64,000 bases of DNA, from the NCBI RefSeq assembly GCF_001270745.1, contig NZ_LFXL01000040.1, forward strand, positions 1-64,000. The letters are read 5' to 3'. The notes below the pieces were generated by a model that was not told the origin of the DNA, made no database searches, and saw only the letters and a program-made list of their open reading frames with translations. This document shows, piece by piece, positions 33,481 through 41,336 of this stretch (position 1 is its first letter; every line of letters begins with the position of its first letter). The translations under genes were made by a program, and so were the position numbers. The stretch is from Jiangella muralis (lineage in GTDB: Bacteria > Actinomycetota > Actinomycetes > Jiangellales > Jiangellaceae).

Positions 33481-33876
33481 GTGCTCTCGCCTCACTTCGT
33501 CGTCGCGGCGGTGTGCTTCCTCGACGCGGAGTCGCGGGTGCTGACCGTCCGCAAGCGCGACACCCACGCCTTCATGCTGCCCGGCGGCAAGCTCGAGCCC
33601 GGCGAGGACGCCGCGGCGGCCGCCCTGCGCGAGGTCGACGAGGAGATCGGCGTCGCGCTGCGGCCGGCCGACCTCACCGAACTGGGCGTCTGGACCGCAC
33701 CCGCCGCCAACGAGCCCGGCGCGTCGGTCACCGCGACGGTGTACACCGCCACGCTGCCGGCCCCGCCCGTCGCGGCCCGCGAGATCGCCGAGCTGCGCTG
33801 GCTGCACCCGGCCGGCGGAGCCGCGGTGGCGCCACTACTCCGCGACCACGTCTTCCCGGCGCTGCTCACCGGCTGA
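33481..33876 (+). CDS. Nudix hydrolase
   Basis: A 131-residue protein. The Nudix box GGKLEPGEDAAAAALREV, continuing DEEIG, fits GX5EX7REUXEEXGU at residues about 38-60. It should cleave a nucleoside diphosphate linked to another moiety with Mg2+; the substrate is open. The start is GTG 33481, 19 bases after the previous gene. Its neighbours suggest it closes the SARP-EamA operon. Confidence 0.88.
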   Translation: MLSPHFVVAAVCFLDAESRVLTVRKRDTHAFMLPGGKLEPGEDAAAAALREVDEEIGVALRPADLTELGVWTAPAANEPGASVTATVYTATLPAPPVAAREIAELRWLHPAGGAAVAPLLRDHVFPALLTG

Positions 33877-33884
33877 CCGGCGGT

Positions 33885-34019
33885 TCAGACCCGATCGTCA
33901 CGGTCGAGCAGGTCGGTGCTCGTGACACCTGGCGGCAGGACGAGGCGGGCGGCCGGGCGCCTGTACGGCAGCCGTGGCCCGTGGAGGGCATCGACCTCGT
34001 CGGGCGGTTCCGTGGTCAT
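33885..34019 (-). CDS. Possible 44-residue protein, unidentified
   Basis: ATG 34019 opens a leftward frame starting MTTEPPDEVDALHGPRLPYR and ending TSTDLLDRDDRV. The composition is natural (acidic ends, mixed hydrophobics) and it fills the gap 33877-34083, but there is no good ribosome site. A longer version could begin at 34073. Confidence 0.25.
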   Translation of the reverse strand: MTTEPPDEVDALHGPRLPYRRPAARLVLPPGVTSTDLLDRDDRV

Positions 34020-34083
34020 GCCGGCATGATCGCACGGGCGGCCGGTCGTCGTCAGTTCGTGCCGGCCGCCCACGCGCCGATCG

Positions 34084-35241
34084 TCAGAACCAGGTCTCGA
34101 CGACGTCGGTGACGATGGCGTCGGAGCTGGTCAAGGCGATATCCCGCCACTTGTCGAAGGTCGTGCAGGGGTGCGAGATGCCGAGCTGGACGCGGTCGCC
34201 GACGGCGAGGGTGGTACCGGCTGGTACCGCCACGAACGCGTGCTGGTCGTTCAGCGCGGTGACTTCGGCGCCGTCCAGCGGCCGGGTCTCGCGCGCGCCC
34301 CGCGGCAGGACGGCCAGCGGGATCGGCAGCCCCTGGTCGAACGAGGCGTCGCGGCGGCCGACGTCGAGGAAGGCGCGGCCGGGCTCGGGCGCCGACACGA
34401 CCGTGCCCCAGACGGTGAGCGCGGCCCGCAGCCGGACCGGCGCGTCCGGGCCGTCCAGCGGCGAGTTGCGGTGGAACATGCCGGAGTCGTGCGTGACGTA
34501 ACAGCCGCTGCGCAGGATCACCCGCCCGCCGCCGCCCAGCACGTCCGTCACGACGTCGTAGAACATGCTGCCGCCCGCCGACAGGACCACCTCGCCGTCC
34601 ACATCGGAGGCGACCGAGGCGCCGGCGGCCCGCAGTGTCTCCAGGTACCCGCGCACGGCGGCCATCGACGGCGGCGTGCGGTCGCCCGCCACCGATCCCT
34701 CGTATCCCGCGACGCCGGTGAGCCGGACGTTCGGCGACCGCCCGATCGCGGACCGGACGGCGTCGCGGTCACCCGTACCGCGAGTGCCGGTGCGCCCGCC
34801 CGCCGACCCGACCTCCAGCAGCACGTCCGCGACGGCGCCCGCCGGGGCGAACGCCTCCTGCAGGACCTCCACCCCGTCCACCGAGTCGACCCAGCAGCGG
34901 AACCCGAACCCACCCGCCACCTCGCGCGCCACCCAGGCCGCCTCGCCGGGCTGCACCAGCTCGTTGGCCAGCTGCACCGCGGGCACGCCGTGCGCCCGCA
35001 TGACCCGCACCTGGGCCGGCGTCGCCGCGGTGATGCCGGTCGCGCCGGCCGCCAGCTGGCGGGCGAACAGCGCCGGCGCCATGGTCGTCTTGCCGTGCGG
35101 CTGCAGCTCGGCGCCGCGCTCGCGGCACCACGCCGCCATGGTGGTGAGGTTGTGCTCCAGTGCGGCGTCGTCGAGGACGGCGAGCGGGGTGGGCAGGTCG
35201 TGGACGGACCGGCCGATGATCGAAGGCGTCACGGGCGTCAC
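34084..35241 (-). CDS. D-serine dehydratase/D-threonine aldolase-type PLP enzyme
   Basis: A 385-residue fold-type III PLP enzyme. The PLP lysine is in the strand LQPHGKTTMAP near residue 50. The C-terminal domain carries the metal site 'GISHPCTTFDKWR', with the His and Cys that bind zinc in eukaryotic-type D-serine dehydratases. It could cleave or deaminate a D-beta-hydroxy amino acid. It is the second gene of a two-gene operon with the PIG-L protein (GTGA overlap) and is driven by the conserved operator-promoter at 36121. Confidence 0.82.
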   Translation of the reverse strand: MTPVTPSIIGRSVHDLPTPLAVLDDAALEHNLTTMAAWCRERGAELQPHGKTTMAPALFARQLAAGATGITAATPAQVRVMRAHGVPAVQLANELVQPGEAAWVAREVAGGFGFRCWVDSVDGVEVLQEAFAPAGAVADVLLEVGSAGGRTGTRGTGDRDAVRSAIGRSPNVRLTGVAGYEGSVAGDRTPPSMAAVRGYLETLRAAGASVASDVDGEVVLSAGGSMFYDVVTDVLGGGGRVILRSGCYVTHDSGMFHRNSPLDGPDAPVRLRAALTVWGTVVSAPEPGRAFLDVGRRDASFDQGLPIPLAVLPRGARETRPLDGAEVTALNDQHAFVAVPAGTTLAVGDRVQLGISHPCTTFDKWRDIALTSSDAIVTDVVETWF

Positions 35242-36080
35242 CGTACCGGGTAGGTGCCCCGCAGGTTCACCGAGGAGTAGGCGATGTGCCTGGTCAGCGG
35301 GTCGGTCGCCAGCGCGGCCGCGGTGACCGGCAGGTGCTGGTGGGTCTCGTTGTAGAGGCGGACGAACGCCTCGGCGAAGTTCACCCCGGCGGCCCGGCCG
35401 GCCTCGCCGTTGTAGGACTCCACCAGCTTGCGGGCGAACACGCCGTGGTAGCCCTGGCTGACGAACTGGTCCATCGCCGCCAGCTTCGTCCCGACGACGT
35501 CGGTGATGTCGACGTAGCAGTCGTTGCGCACCCCGTTCAGGCTGAGCGCGTCCAGGTTGTACACCGGCAGCCCGGTGAGGAACACCTGCCGCACCGGCAC
35601 CTCGTCGCGGCCGTCGAGGTTGCGCAGGTAGGTGCCGGCGCGGGCGAGCGCGGCCAGCGCCATGCCGGTCGCGACCGAGTGCGCGTCGAAGTACGCCGGG
35701 CTGCGCGGGTGGTCGGCGATGACGATCTCCGGCTGCTCGGCGGCGAGGTGCTGGGCGATCTCCTCGACGACGTCCTCGTGGACGGTCGCGTAGGTGTCCT
35801 CGTGGTCAAGCGTGATCACCCGGTCGATGCCGATGATCTTGGCCGCGCGGTCCAGCTCGTCCTTCTTGTTCGCGACGATGGCGTCGAGGTCCGCGGCCGC
35901 GACGGCGTCGTCCGGGGCGTCCTTGCGCCACTCCTCGGCGTACTTGTTCGCGTGGATGCGCCCGCCGTGGCTGAGGATCAGCGCGACCACCTCGTCACCG
36001 CGCTGCGCGTGCTGGGCCAGGGTGCCGCCGCAGTTGGTGATGGTGTCGGCGGGGTGGGCATAGATCGTCATGATCTTCAT
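35238..36080 (-). CDS. PIG-L (LmbE)-family deacetylase-like protein
   Basis: A 280-residue protein with a GGAGAC ribosome site before ATG 36080. PIG-L enzymes remove N-acetyl groups from amino sugars with zinc held by the first motif AHPDD and a later histidine. Here the first motif is AHPAD (His9, Asp12 kept, Ala11 where MshB has its catalytic Asp15), followed by TITNCGGTLAQHA. The zinc-histidine region is probably 'FDAHSVATG' near residue 137. The zinc site may be intact but the general base is missing, so the chemistry could differ. It is the first gene after the operator-promoter at 36121, followed by the D-serine dehydratase-like gene. Confidence 0.82.
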   Translation of the reverse strand: MKIMTIYAHPADTITNCGGTLAQHAQRGDEVVALILSHGGRIHANKYAEEWRKDAPDDAVAAADLDAIVANKKDELDRAAKIIGIDRVITLDHEDTYATVHEDVVEEIAQHLAAEQPEIVIADHPRSPAYFDAHSVATGMALAALARAGTYLRNLDGRDEVPVRQVFLTGLPVYNLDALSLNGVRNDCYVDITDVVGTKLAAMDQFVSQGYHGVFARKLVESYNGEAGRAAGVNFAEAFVRLYNETHQHLPVTAAALATDPLTRHIAYSSVNLRGTYPVR

Positions 36081-36120
36081 GGGTGTCTCCGGGTTCCGGG
36101 AGGGCGAGCGCCTGTCACGG

Positions 36121-36149
36121 AGCACACCCGGAACCGCATTCCATGTCAA
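36121..36149 (-). promoter_or_regulatory. IclR-type operator within the promoter of the PIG-L operon
   Basis: Read leftward: -35 TTGACA (36149-36144), 17-base spacer filled by TGGAATGCGGTTCCG (36143-36129), -10 TGTGCT (36126-36121). The spacer element is one of five TGGMA-N5-TTCCR sites in the island. It overlaps the last bases of the FAD/Fe-S oxidase gene upstream. A repressor here would block RNA polymerase directly. Confidence 0.65.
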
Positions 36150-38926
36150 GTGTCGAGGAGCTCGGCCAGGTGGACGCCGCGCCGGCCGGCCAGCTGCTCG
36201 GCCTGGGTGCGGCAGGAGAACCCGTCCGCGAGCAGCACGGCGCCGGGCGCGGCCCGCAGCGCCGGCAGCAGCCCGTTCTCGGCGACCGCGACCGAGACGT
36301 CGTAGTGCCCGGCCTCCATGCCGAAGTTGCCGGCCAGGCCGCAGCAGCCGGCGATCGTGGTGACGTCGGCACCGGCCCGGCGCAGCACGCGCAGGTCGGC
36401 GTCGTAGCCCGCGGTGGCGTGCTGGTGGCAGTGCGGCTGAGCGACGACGGCAGTGCCGGCCAGGTCCGGTGGAGCCCAGTCGCCGGCGTCGTCGAGCAAC
36501 TCGGCCAGCGTGCGGGTGGCGGCGGCGACGGTGCGCGCGCGGGGGTCGTCGCCGAGCAGTTCGACCAGGTCCGACCGCAGCACGGCGGTGCACGACGGCT
36601 CCAGCCCGACGATCGGCGTACCGGCCCGGGCGTGCGGCTCGAACGCCGCCAGCAGCCGGCGCAGCCGCGCCTTCGCGTGGTCCAGCTGGCCGGTGCTGAT
36701 CCAGGTGAGCGCGCAGCACACCTCGCCCGCGGAGACGGTGACGGCGTACCCGGCCGCGGTGAGCAGGCGGACGGCGGCCCGGGCGGCGCCGGGGGAGTAC
36801 GCGTCGGTGAACGAGTCGACCCAGAGCAGCACGGGCCCGCGTCGCGCCGACTGCGCCGGTGCGAGCCGGTTCCGGCGCCACCACCGGCGGAACGGTTCTC
36901 GCGCGAACCGGGGCACGTCGCGGCGCGGGTCCAGGCCGCCCAGCCGCAGCAGTGCACGTCGCAGCGGCCGGATCGCCAGCACCGCGTTGACCGCACGCGG
37001 CGCCAGCCCGGCCAGCCGCGCCCACGACGGCAGCCGGCCGAGCAGGTAGTGCCGTGCCGGCCGGAGCCGGCCGCGGTAGGCGCGGTACAGCAGCTCGGAC
37101 TTGTAGGTCGCCATGTCGACGCCGGTGGGGCAGTCCGAGCCGCAGGCCTTGCAGGACAGGCACAGGTCCAGCGCGTCGTGCACCTCCGCCGCCCGCCAGC
37201 CGCCGTCCACCAGCGTGCCGTTGGCCAGCTCCTGCAGGACCCGGGCCCGGCCCCGCGTGGAGTCCTTCTCGTCGCGGGTGGCGAGGTAGGACGGGCACAT
37301 GAAGCCGCCCGCCGCCGACGTGTCCGCCCGGCACTTCCCGACGCCGACGCAACGGTGCACGGCGGTGGTGAGGTCGCCGTCGTCCGCGGCGAACCGGAAC
37401 CCGCCGTCGGCGGGCAGCGGCCGGGCCGCGGGGCGGCGCAGCTGCGCGTCCACCGGCGCGGGCCGCACCACGACACCGGGGTTCAGCAGGTCGTGCGGGT
37501 CGAACAGGCCCTTGAACCGCTCGAACAGCGCGATCGCGGCCGGCGAGTACATCAGCGGCAGCAGCTCGCCGCGGGCCCGGCCGTCGCCGTGCTCACCCGA
37601 CAACGAGCCGCCGTGCGACGCGACCAGCCGGGCCGCGTCGACGAGGAACGGCCGCAACCGCCCCGGCGCGCCGGCCAGCGGGAGGTCCAGCCGCACGTGC
37701 ACGCAGCCGTCGCCGAAGTGCCCGAACAGCAGGCCGTCCAGCCCGTGCTGCGCGAGCAGGTCGTCGAAGTCGCGCAGGTAGGCGCCGAGCCGCTCCGGCG
37801 GGACGGCGGCGTCCTCCCAGCCCGGCCAGGCCGGGGCGCCGGCCGGCGTGCGCCCGGCCAGCCCGGCGCCGTCCTCGCGGATCCGCCACAGCGCGGCCGC
37901 CTCCGGTCCCGCGCCCACGACGCGGCTCGCGAGCGCCCCCGCACCGGCCGCGACGCTGCGGGCGGCGGCCAGCGCCGCGGCCTGGTCCTCGCCGCCGACC
38001 TCGACCAGCAGCCAGCCGGCCCCGGCCGGCAGCTCCGGCACCCGGCCGCGGTGCCGCCGCACGACGTCGACCAGCCGCCGGTCCAGGCCCTCGACGGCGA
38101 GCGGCCGGTGCGCCAGCAGCGACGGGACGGCGTCGGCGGCGGCCGCCATGGTGGGGTACCCGAGCACCGCCAGCGCCCGTGCCGGCGCGACCGGCACCAG
38201 CCGCACCCGCGCGCCCAGCAGCAGCCCGCAGGTCCCCTCGGTCCCGGTCAGCGCCTTGGCGAGGTCGCCGCCGCGCTCGGGCAGCAGGTGCTGCAGGCCG
38301 TACCCGGAGACCTGGCGGCCGAACCGGCCCAGCTCGGTGCGCAGCACGGCGAGCTCCGAGCCGACCAGGTCGGCCAGCCCCGGCACCGGGTCCAGGCCGC
38401 GACCGGCGGTGAACCGCCGCCCGGCGCCGTCCAGCCAGTCCAGCTCCACGACGTTGTCAGCGGTGCTGCCGTGGGCGACGGCGCGCGGCCCGCACGCGTT
38501 GTTCCCGATCATCCCGCCGACCGTGCAGCGCGCCTGGGTGGACGGGTCGGGCCCGAACCGCAGGCCGTACGGCGCGGCCGTCGCCTGCAGGTGCGCCAGG
38601 ACGACGCCCGGCTGCACCTGCGCCGTCGCGCCGTCCGGGTCGACCTCCAGCACCCGGTTCAGGTGCCGGGAGAAGTCCACGACGATGCCCGCCCCGATCG
38701 CGTTGCCGGCCACCGACGTGCCACCGCCACGCGCCGTCAGCGCGACCCCGGTCTGCCGGGCCACCTCCGCCGCGGCGAGGACGTCGTCGACGTGGCGCGG
38801 GAACACCACGGCGCGCGGCACCACCCGGTAGTTCGAGGCGTCCGACGAGTACTCCGCGCGGCGCCGGTTCGACGCGTCGACACCGCCCGGCACGGCGCGT
38901 TCCAGGAGGTGGACGAGGTCGGTCAC
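36146..38926 (-). CDS. FAD- and Fe-S-binding oxidoreductase (D-2-hydroxyacid dehydrogenase family)
   Basis: A 926-residue two-part enzyme; GTG 38926 overlaps the previous stop (GTGA). The N-terminal half is an FAD_binding_4/GlcD unit ('VVFPRHVDDVLAAAEVARQTGVALTARGGGTSVAGNAIG', 'TVGGMIGNNACG', 'LFGHFGDGCVHVRLD', 'GEHGDGRARGELL'). The C-terminal half is a Fe-S unit with CLSCKACGSDCPTG, and CCG-type cysteines ('VCCAL', 'PHCHQHAT', 'GCCGLAGNFG'). This fused layout is that of large D-lactate or D-2-hydroxyglutarate dehydrogenases, which pass electrons to quinone. With a sugar-acid dehydratase and a hydroxyacid dehydrogenase in the same operon, it probably oxidises a 2-hydroxy acid from sugar breakdown. 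Confidence 0.9.
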   Translation of the reverse strand: MTDLVHLLERAVPGGVDASNRRRAEYSSDASNYRVVPRAVVFPRHVDDVLAAAEVARQTGVALTARGGGTSVAGNAIGAGIVVDFSRHLNRVLEVDPDGATAQVQPGVVLAHLQATAAPYGLRFGPDPSTQARCTVGGMIGNNACGPRAVAHGSTADNVVELDWLDGAGRRFTAGRGLDPVPGLADLVGSELAVLRTELGRFGRQVSGYGLQHLLPERGGDLAKALTGTEGTCGLLLGARVRLVPVAPARALAVLGYPTMAAAADAVPSLLAHRPLAVEGLDRRLVDVVRRHRGRVPELPAGAGWLLVEVGGEDQAAALAAARSVAAGAGALASRVVGAGPEAAALWRIREDGAGLAGRTPAGAPAWPGWEDAAVPPERLGAYLRDFDDLLAQHGLDGLLFGHFGDGCVHVRLDLPLAGAPGRLRPFLVDAARLVASHGGSLSGEHGDGRARGELLPLMYSPAAIALFERFKGLFDPHDLLNPGVVVRPAPVDAQLRRPAARPLPADGGFRFAADDGDLTTAVHRCVGVGKCRADTSAAGGFMCPSYLATRDEKDSTRGRARVLQELANGTLVDGGWRAAEVHDALDLCLSCKACGSDCPTGVDMATYKSELLYRAYRGRLRPARHYLLGRLPSWARLAGLAPRAVNAVLAIRPLRRALLRLGGLDPRRDVPRFAREPFRRWWRRNRLAPAQSARRGPVLLWVDSFTDAYSPGAARAAVRLLTAAGYAVTVSAGEVCCALTWISTGQLDHAKARLRRLLAAFEPHARAGTPIVGLEPSCTAVLRSDLVELLGDDPRARTVAAATRTLAELLDDAGDWAPPDLAGTAVVAQPHCHQHATAGYDADLRVLRRAGADVTTIAGCCGLAGNFGMEAGHYDVSVAVAENGLLPALRAAPGAVLLADGFSCRTQAEQLAGRRGVHLAELLDT

Positions 38927-39942
38927 CGCCGTCCCAGTTCGAGGTCCGCCGGGTCGATCAGGTTGAGCAGCGGCTCGCCCGCGAGGTGACGGGCCAGGTT
39001 GCGGTGGAACAGCTCCCACAGCCGGGGCAGGAAGTACGTGCTGCCGGTGGAGCCGGAGACGTGCGGGGTGACGACGGTGTTGTCGAGGTCCCACGTCGGG
39101 TCGTCCGGCTGCAGTGGCGAACGGTAGTGGGTGTCGAGGGCCGCACCGGCGATCCCGCCCGATGCCAGCGCGTCGCGCAGCGCCCGCTCGTCCACCACGT
39201 GCGCCCGGGCCGGGTTGAGCAGCACCGCGTGCGACGGCAGCGCCGCCAGCGCCGCGGCGTCGACCAGCCCGCGGGTCGACGACGTCGACGGCGTCGCGAC
39301 GACCAGGTAGTCGAGGCCGGCGTAGAAGTCGGCGCTGTGGTCGAAGCCGAACGCGCGGTCCGGCTCCGGCCAGTCCGACGCCGCCCGGTCCAGCGGGTCG
39401 AACCGGCCCGTGCGCGGTCCCGGTGCGGAGCGGGTCAGCGTCCAGATCTCCAGCCCGGCCGCCCGCGCCAGCCGGGCCGCCTCCTGGCCGACGTTGCCGT
39501 ACCCGACGAAGCCCACCCGCCCGCCGCGCAGCTCCGCCTGGAACGCGGCCGCCCGGTTCCAGCGCCGGGCCCGCTGGTCGGCCAGCATGGCCGGGAGCCG
39601 CCGCCGGAGGGTGAGCATCATCAGCAGGCACCACTCGGCGATCGGGATGTCGTTGACCCCGCTGGCGTTGGTGACGGCGACGTCCGGGCTCAGCGGCGTG
39701 CCGGCCAGCTGGGCGTAGCCGGCCGACCCGAGCTGCAGCCAGCGCAGCGCCGCCAGGTCCTCGACGCCGGCGGGGACGTGGTCGGCGAACAGGACGGTCG
39801 CGGTGCGGGCCAGCGGGCCGGGCAGCCGGTCGCCCGGGCCGTACGGTGCGATGACGTCGACGCGCGCCGCGCCCACGAGGTCGCGCACCCGGCGCAGGCC
39901 GTCGTCGTCGACCGGCTGGGCCACCACGAGGTGCTCGGTCAC
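38923..39942 (-). CDS. D-isomer-specific 2-hydroxyacid dehydrogenase
   Basis: A 339-residue NAD-dependent enzyme from GTG 39942. It has the Rossmann motif GFVGYGNVGQEAARLARAAG (residues about 140-160), the catalytic arginine region 'VLLNPARAHVVDERAL', and the later 'VVTPHVSGST' with the active-site histidine. It interconverts 2-oxo and D-2-hydroxy acids, or cleans up hydroxypyruvate-like intermediates. It follows the enolase-superfamily gene by only four bases. The paralogue at 47806 in the opposite operon is only distantly similar. Confidence 0.88.
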   Translation of the reverse strand: MTEHLVVAQPVDDDGLRRVRDLVGAARVDVIAPYGPGDRLPGPLARTATVLFADHVPAGVEDLAALRWLQLGSAGYAQLAGTPLSPDVAVTNASGVNDIPIAEWCLLMMLTLRRRLPAMLADQRARRWNRAAAFQAELRGGRVGFVGYGNVGQEAARLARAAGLEIWTLTRSAPGPRTGRFDPLDRAASDWPEPDRAFGFDHSADFYAGLDYLVVATPSTSSTRGLVDAAALAALPSHAVLLNPARAHVVDERALRDALASGGIAGAALDTHYRSPLQPDDPTWDLDNTVVTPHVSGSTGSTYFLPRLWELFHRNLARHLAGEPLLNLIDPADLELGRR

Positions 39943-39946
39943 CGGC

Positions 39947-41167
39947 TCAGCTCCGCAGCTGCTTGCCGGGGACGCTGGAGAACTCCTCCATGCCGGGCCG
40001 GAACGGGAAGCGCGCCTTGACGTCGTCGCTGAGGTCGACGCCCAGCCCGGGCGCCTGCGGCGGCAGCACGTGGCCGTCCTCGATGACCAGGTTGTCGCCC
40101 CAGAGCAGCGTGTGCAGCTCACCGGCGTCCGGCGGGATCTCGACGATCAGGGCCGACGGCGACGCGAACGCCGCGTGCACGTTCTGCATGACGCCCACAC
40201 CGGCGCTCCAGGCGTGCGAGGCGACGCTCGCCCCGCGCTCGGCGGCGAGCCGGCCGACGTCGACGAACTCGGACAGCCCGAGCCAGGACGCGTCCGGCTG
40301 CGCCACCGCGAACGCATCGCGGACCAGCCAGAGCCGGAACTCGTCGTAGCTGCTCAGCTGCTCGCCGCCGGCCACCGGGATGGGCGACACCCGGGTCAGC
40401 TCGGCGTACTCGTCCGGGTCGCGGTACGCGAGTGGCTCCTCGAAGAACGTCAGGTCGTAGGGTTCGAGCGCGGTGAGCACGGCCGTCGCGGTCGCGAGGT
40501 CCCAGCGGGCGGTGCCGTCGCGGTGGCCCATGTGACCGTCGAGCATGATGGCGACGTCCTTGCCGGCGTGGGCGCGCAGCAGCTCCAGCTTCTCCACCTC
40601 GACCTGCGCCGCGCCCTCGGGGCCGCCCGGCGCCGGGACGGGGCGCCGCTCGGCCATGTCGAGGTAGCCGGAGGCGACCTTCACCGCGGTGAAGCCGAGC
40701 TCGAGGTACCGGTCGACCTTGCGGGTGAGCTGGTCGGGCGGCCACGGCGACGGCCCGCCGGTGGCGTAGGCGGGCAGCCGGTCGTAGCGGGCGCCGCCGA
40801 GCAGCTGGTGCACCGGGACGCCCTCGGCCTTCCCGGCGAGGTCCCACAGCGCCGCCTCGACGCCGGAGATGACCGCCGCGCCGACGCCCACCCGGGCGAA
40901 GTAGGCCAGGCTCTGCCGCATGCGGGCGGTGAGCGCGCGCGGATCGAGGGTCTCGGCGGCGAGCAGGATCGGGCGGACGTAGTCGACCACCGGGCCGATC
41001 AGCTCGGGCGCGAAGTAGCCCGCGTACGTCTCGCCCACGCCCGTCAGCCCGGCATCGGTGCGCAGCTCGACGAACCCGGCCGTGCGGGTGCGCTTGGCGA
41101 AGGTGATCCACGGATCGTTGCTCGACGGCCCGGTGAGCAGGACCGGGCTGACCTCGGTGATGCGCAT
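39947..41167 (-). CDS. Mandelate-racemase/muconate-lactonizing (enolase-superfamily) enzyme
   Basis: A 406-residue enzyme starting at MRITEVSPV (ATG 41167). Landmarks are the N-terminal capping domain 'VELRTDAGLTGVGETY', 'ALWDLAGKAEGVPVHQLLGG', 'AVKVASGY' with the catalytic-side lysine, the metal ligands 'IMLDGHMGH', 'FFEEPLAYRDPDEYAEL' and 'VAGGEQLSS', and a C-terminal His candidate in 'SHAWSAG'. These suit acid-sugar dehydratases of the D-galactonate/L-rhamnonate type. Its -10 box ends 7 bases before the ATG, so the message is probably leaderless. It is the first gene of the operon with the hydroxyacid dehydrogenase and the FAD/Fe-S enzyme. Confidence 0.88.
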   Translation of the reverse strand: MRITEVSPVLLTGPSSNDPWITFAKRTRTAGFVELRTDAGLTGVGETYAGYFAPELIGPVVDYVRPILLAAETLDPRALTARMRQSLAYFARVGVGAAVISGVEAALWDLAGKAEGVPVHQLLGGARYDRLPAYATGGPSPWPPDQLTRKVDRYLELGFTAVKVASGYLDMAERRPVPAPGGPEGAAQVEVEKLELLRAHAGKDVAIMLDGHMGHRDGTARWDLATATAVLTALEPYDLTFFEEPLAYRDPDEYAELTRVSPIPVAGGEQLSSYDEFRLWLVRDAFAVAQPDASWLGLSEFVDVGRLAAERGASVASHAWSAGVGVMQNVHAAFASPSALIVEIPPDAGELHTLLWGDNLVIEDGHVLPPQAPGLGVDLSDDVKARFPFRPGMEEFSSVPGKQLRS

Positions 41168-41173
41168 GCCGCC

Positions 41174-41202
41174 ATCAGATATGGAATCCGGTGCCATGTC
41201 AA
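41174..41202 (-). promoter_or_regulatory. IclR-type operator within the enolase-superfamily operon promoter
   Basis: Read leftward: TTGACA (41202-41197), then TGGCACCGGATTCCA (41196-41182) in a 17-base spacer, then TCTGAT (41179-41174). The ATG begins six bases after the -10 box, so the transcript should start at the codon (leaderless). The element is divergent from the operator at 41260. Confidence 0.7.
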
Positions 41203-41259
41203 GGTCGGAATCAGCCGCCCGCTGACCGCCGTCGGCGCTGTCGAGCGGCACGGCCACCC

Positions 41260-41288
41260 TTGACATGGAATCAGCTTCCATGAATTCT
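41260..41288 (+). promoter_or_regulatory. IclR-type operator within the main rightward operon promoter
   Basis: TTGACA (41260-41265) is followed by the perfect palindrome TGGAA-TCAGC-TTCCA (41266-41280), then AATTCT (41283-41288) after a 17-base spacer. Inverted arms TGGAA and TTCCA match exactly, the best copy in the island. A leader of about 40 bases separates it from ATG 41337 (AGGAGA ribosome site). Confidence 0.75.
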
Positions 41289-41336
41289 CATGCCCACCTT
41301 TCCGCGATGTCCGGTTCGACGAACAGGAGACAGTCG

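Noticed and set aside
36083-38989. 968-codon plus-strand frame opposite the FAD/Fe-S oxidase
   Set aside because: Antisense of a protein with complete cofactor motifs; Arg/Gln/Pro-rich.
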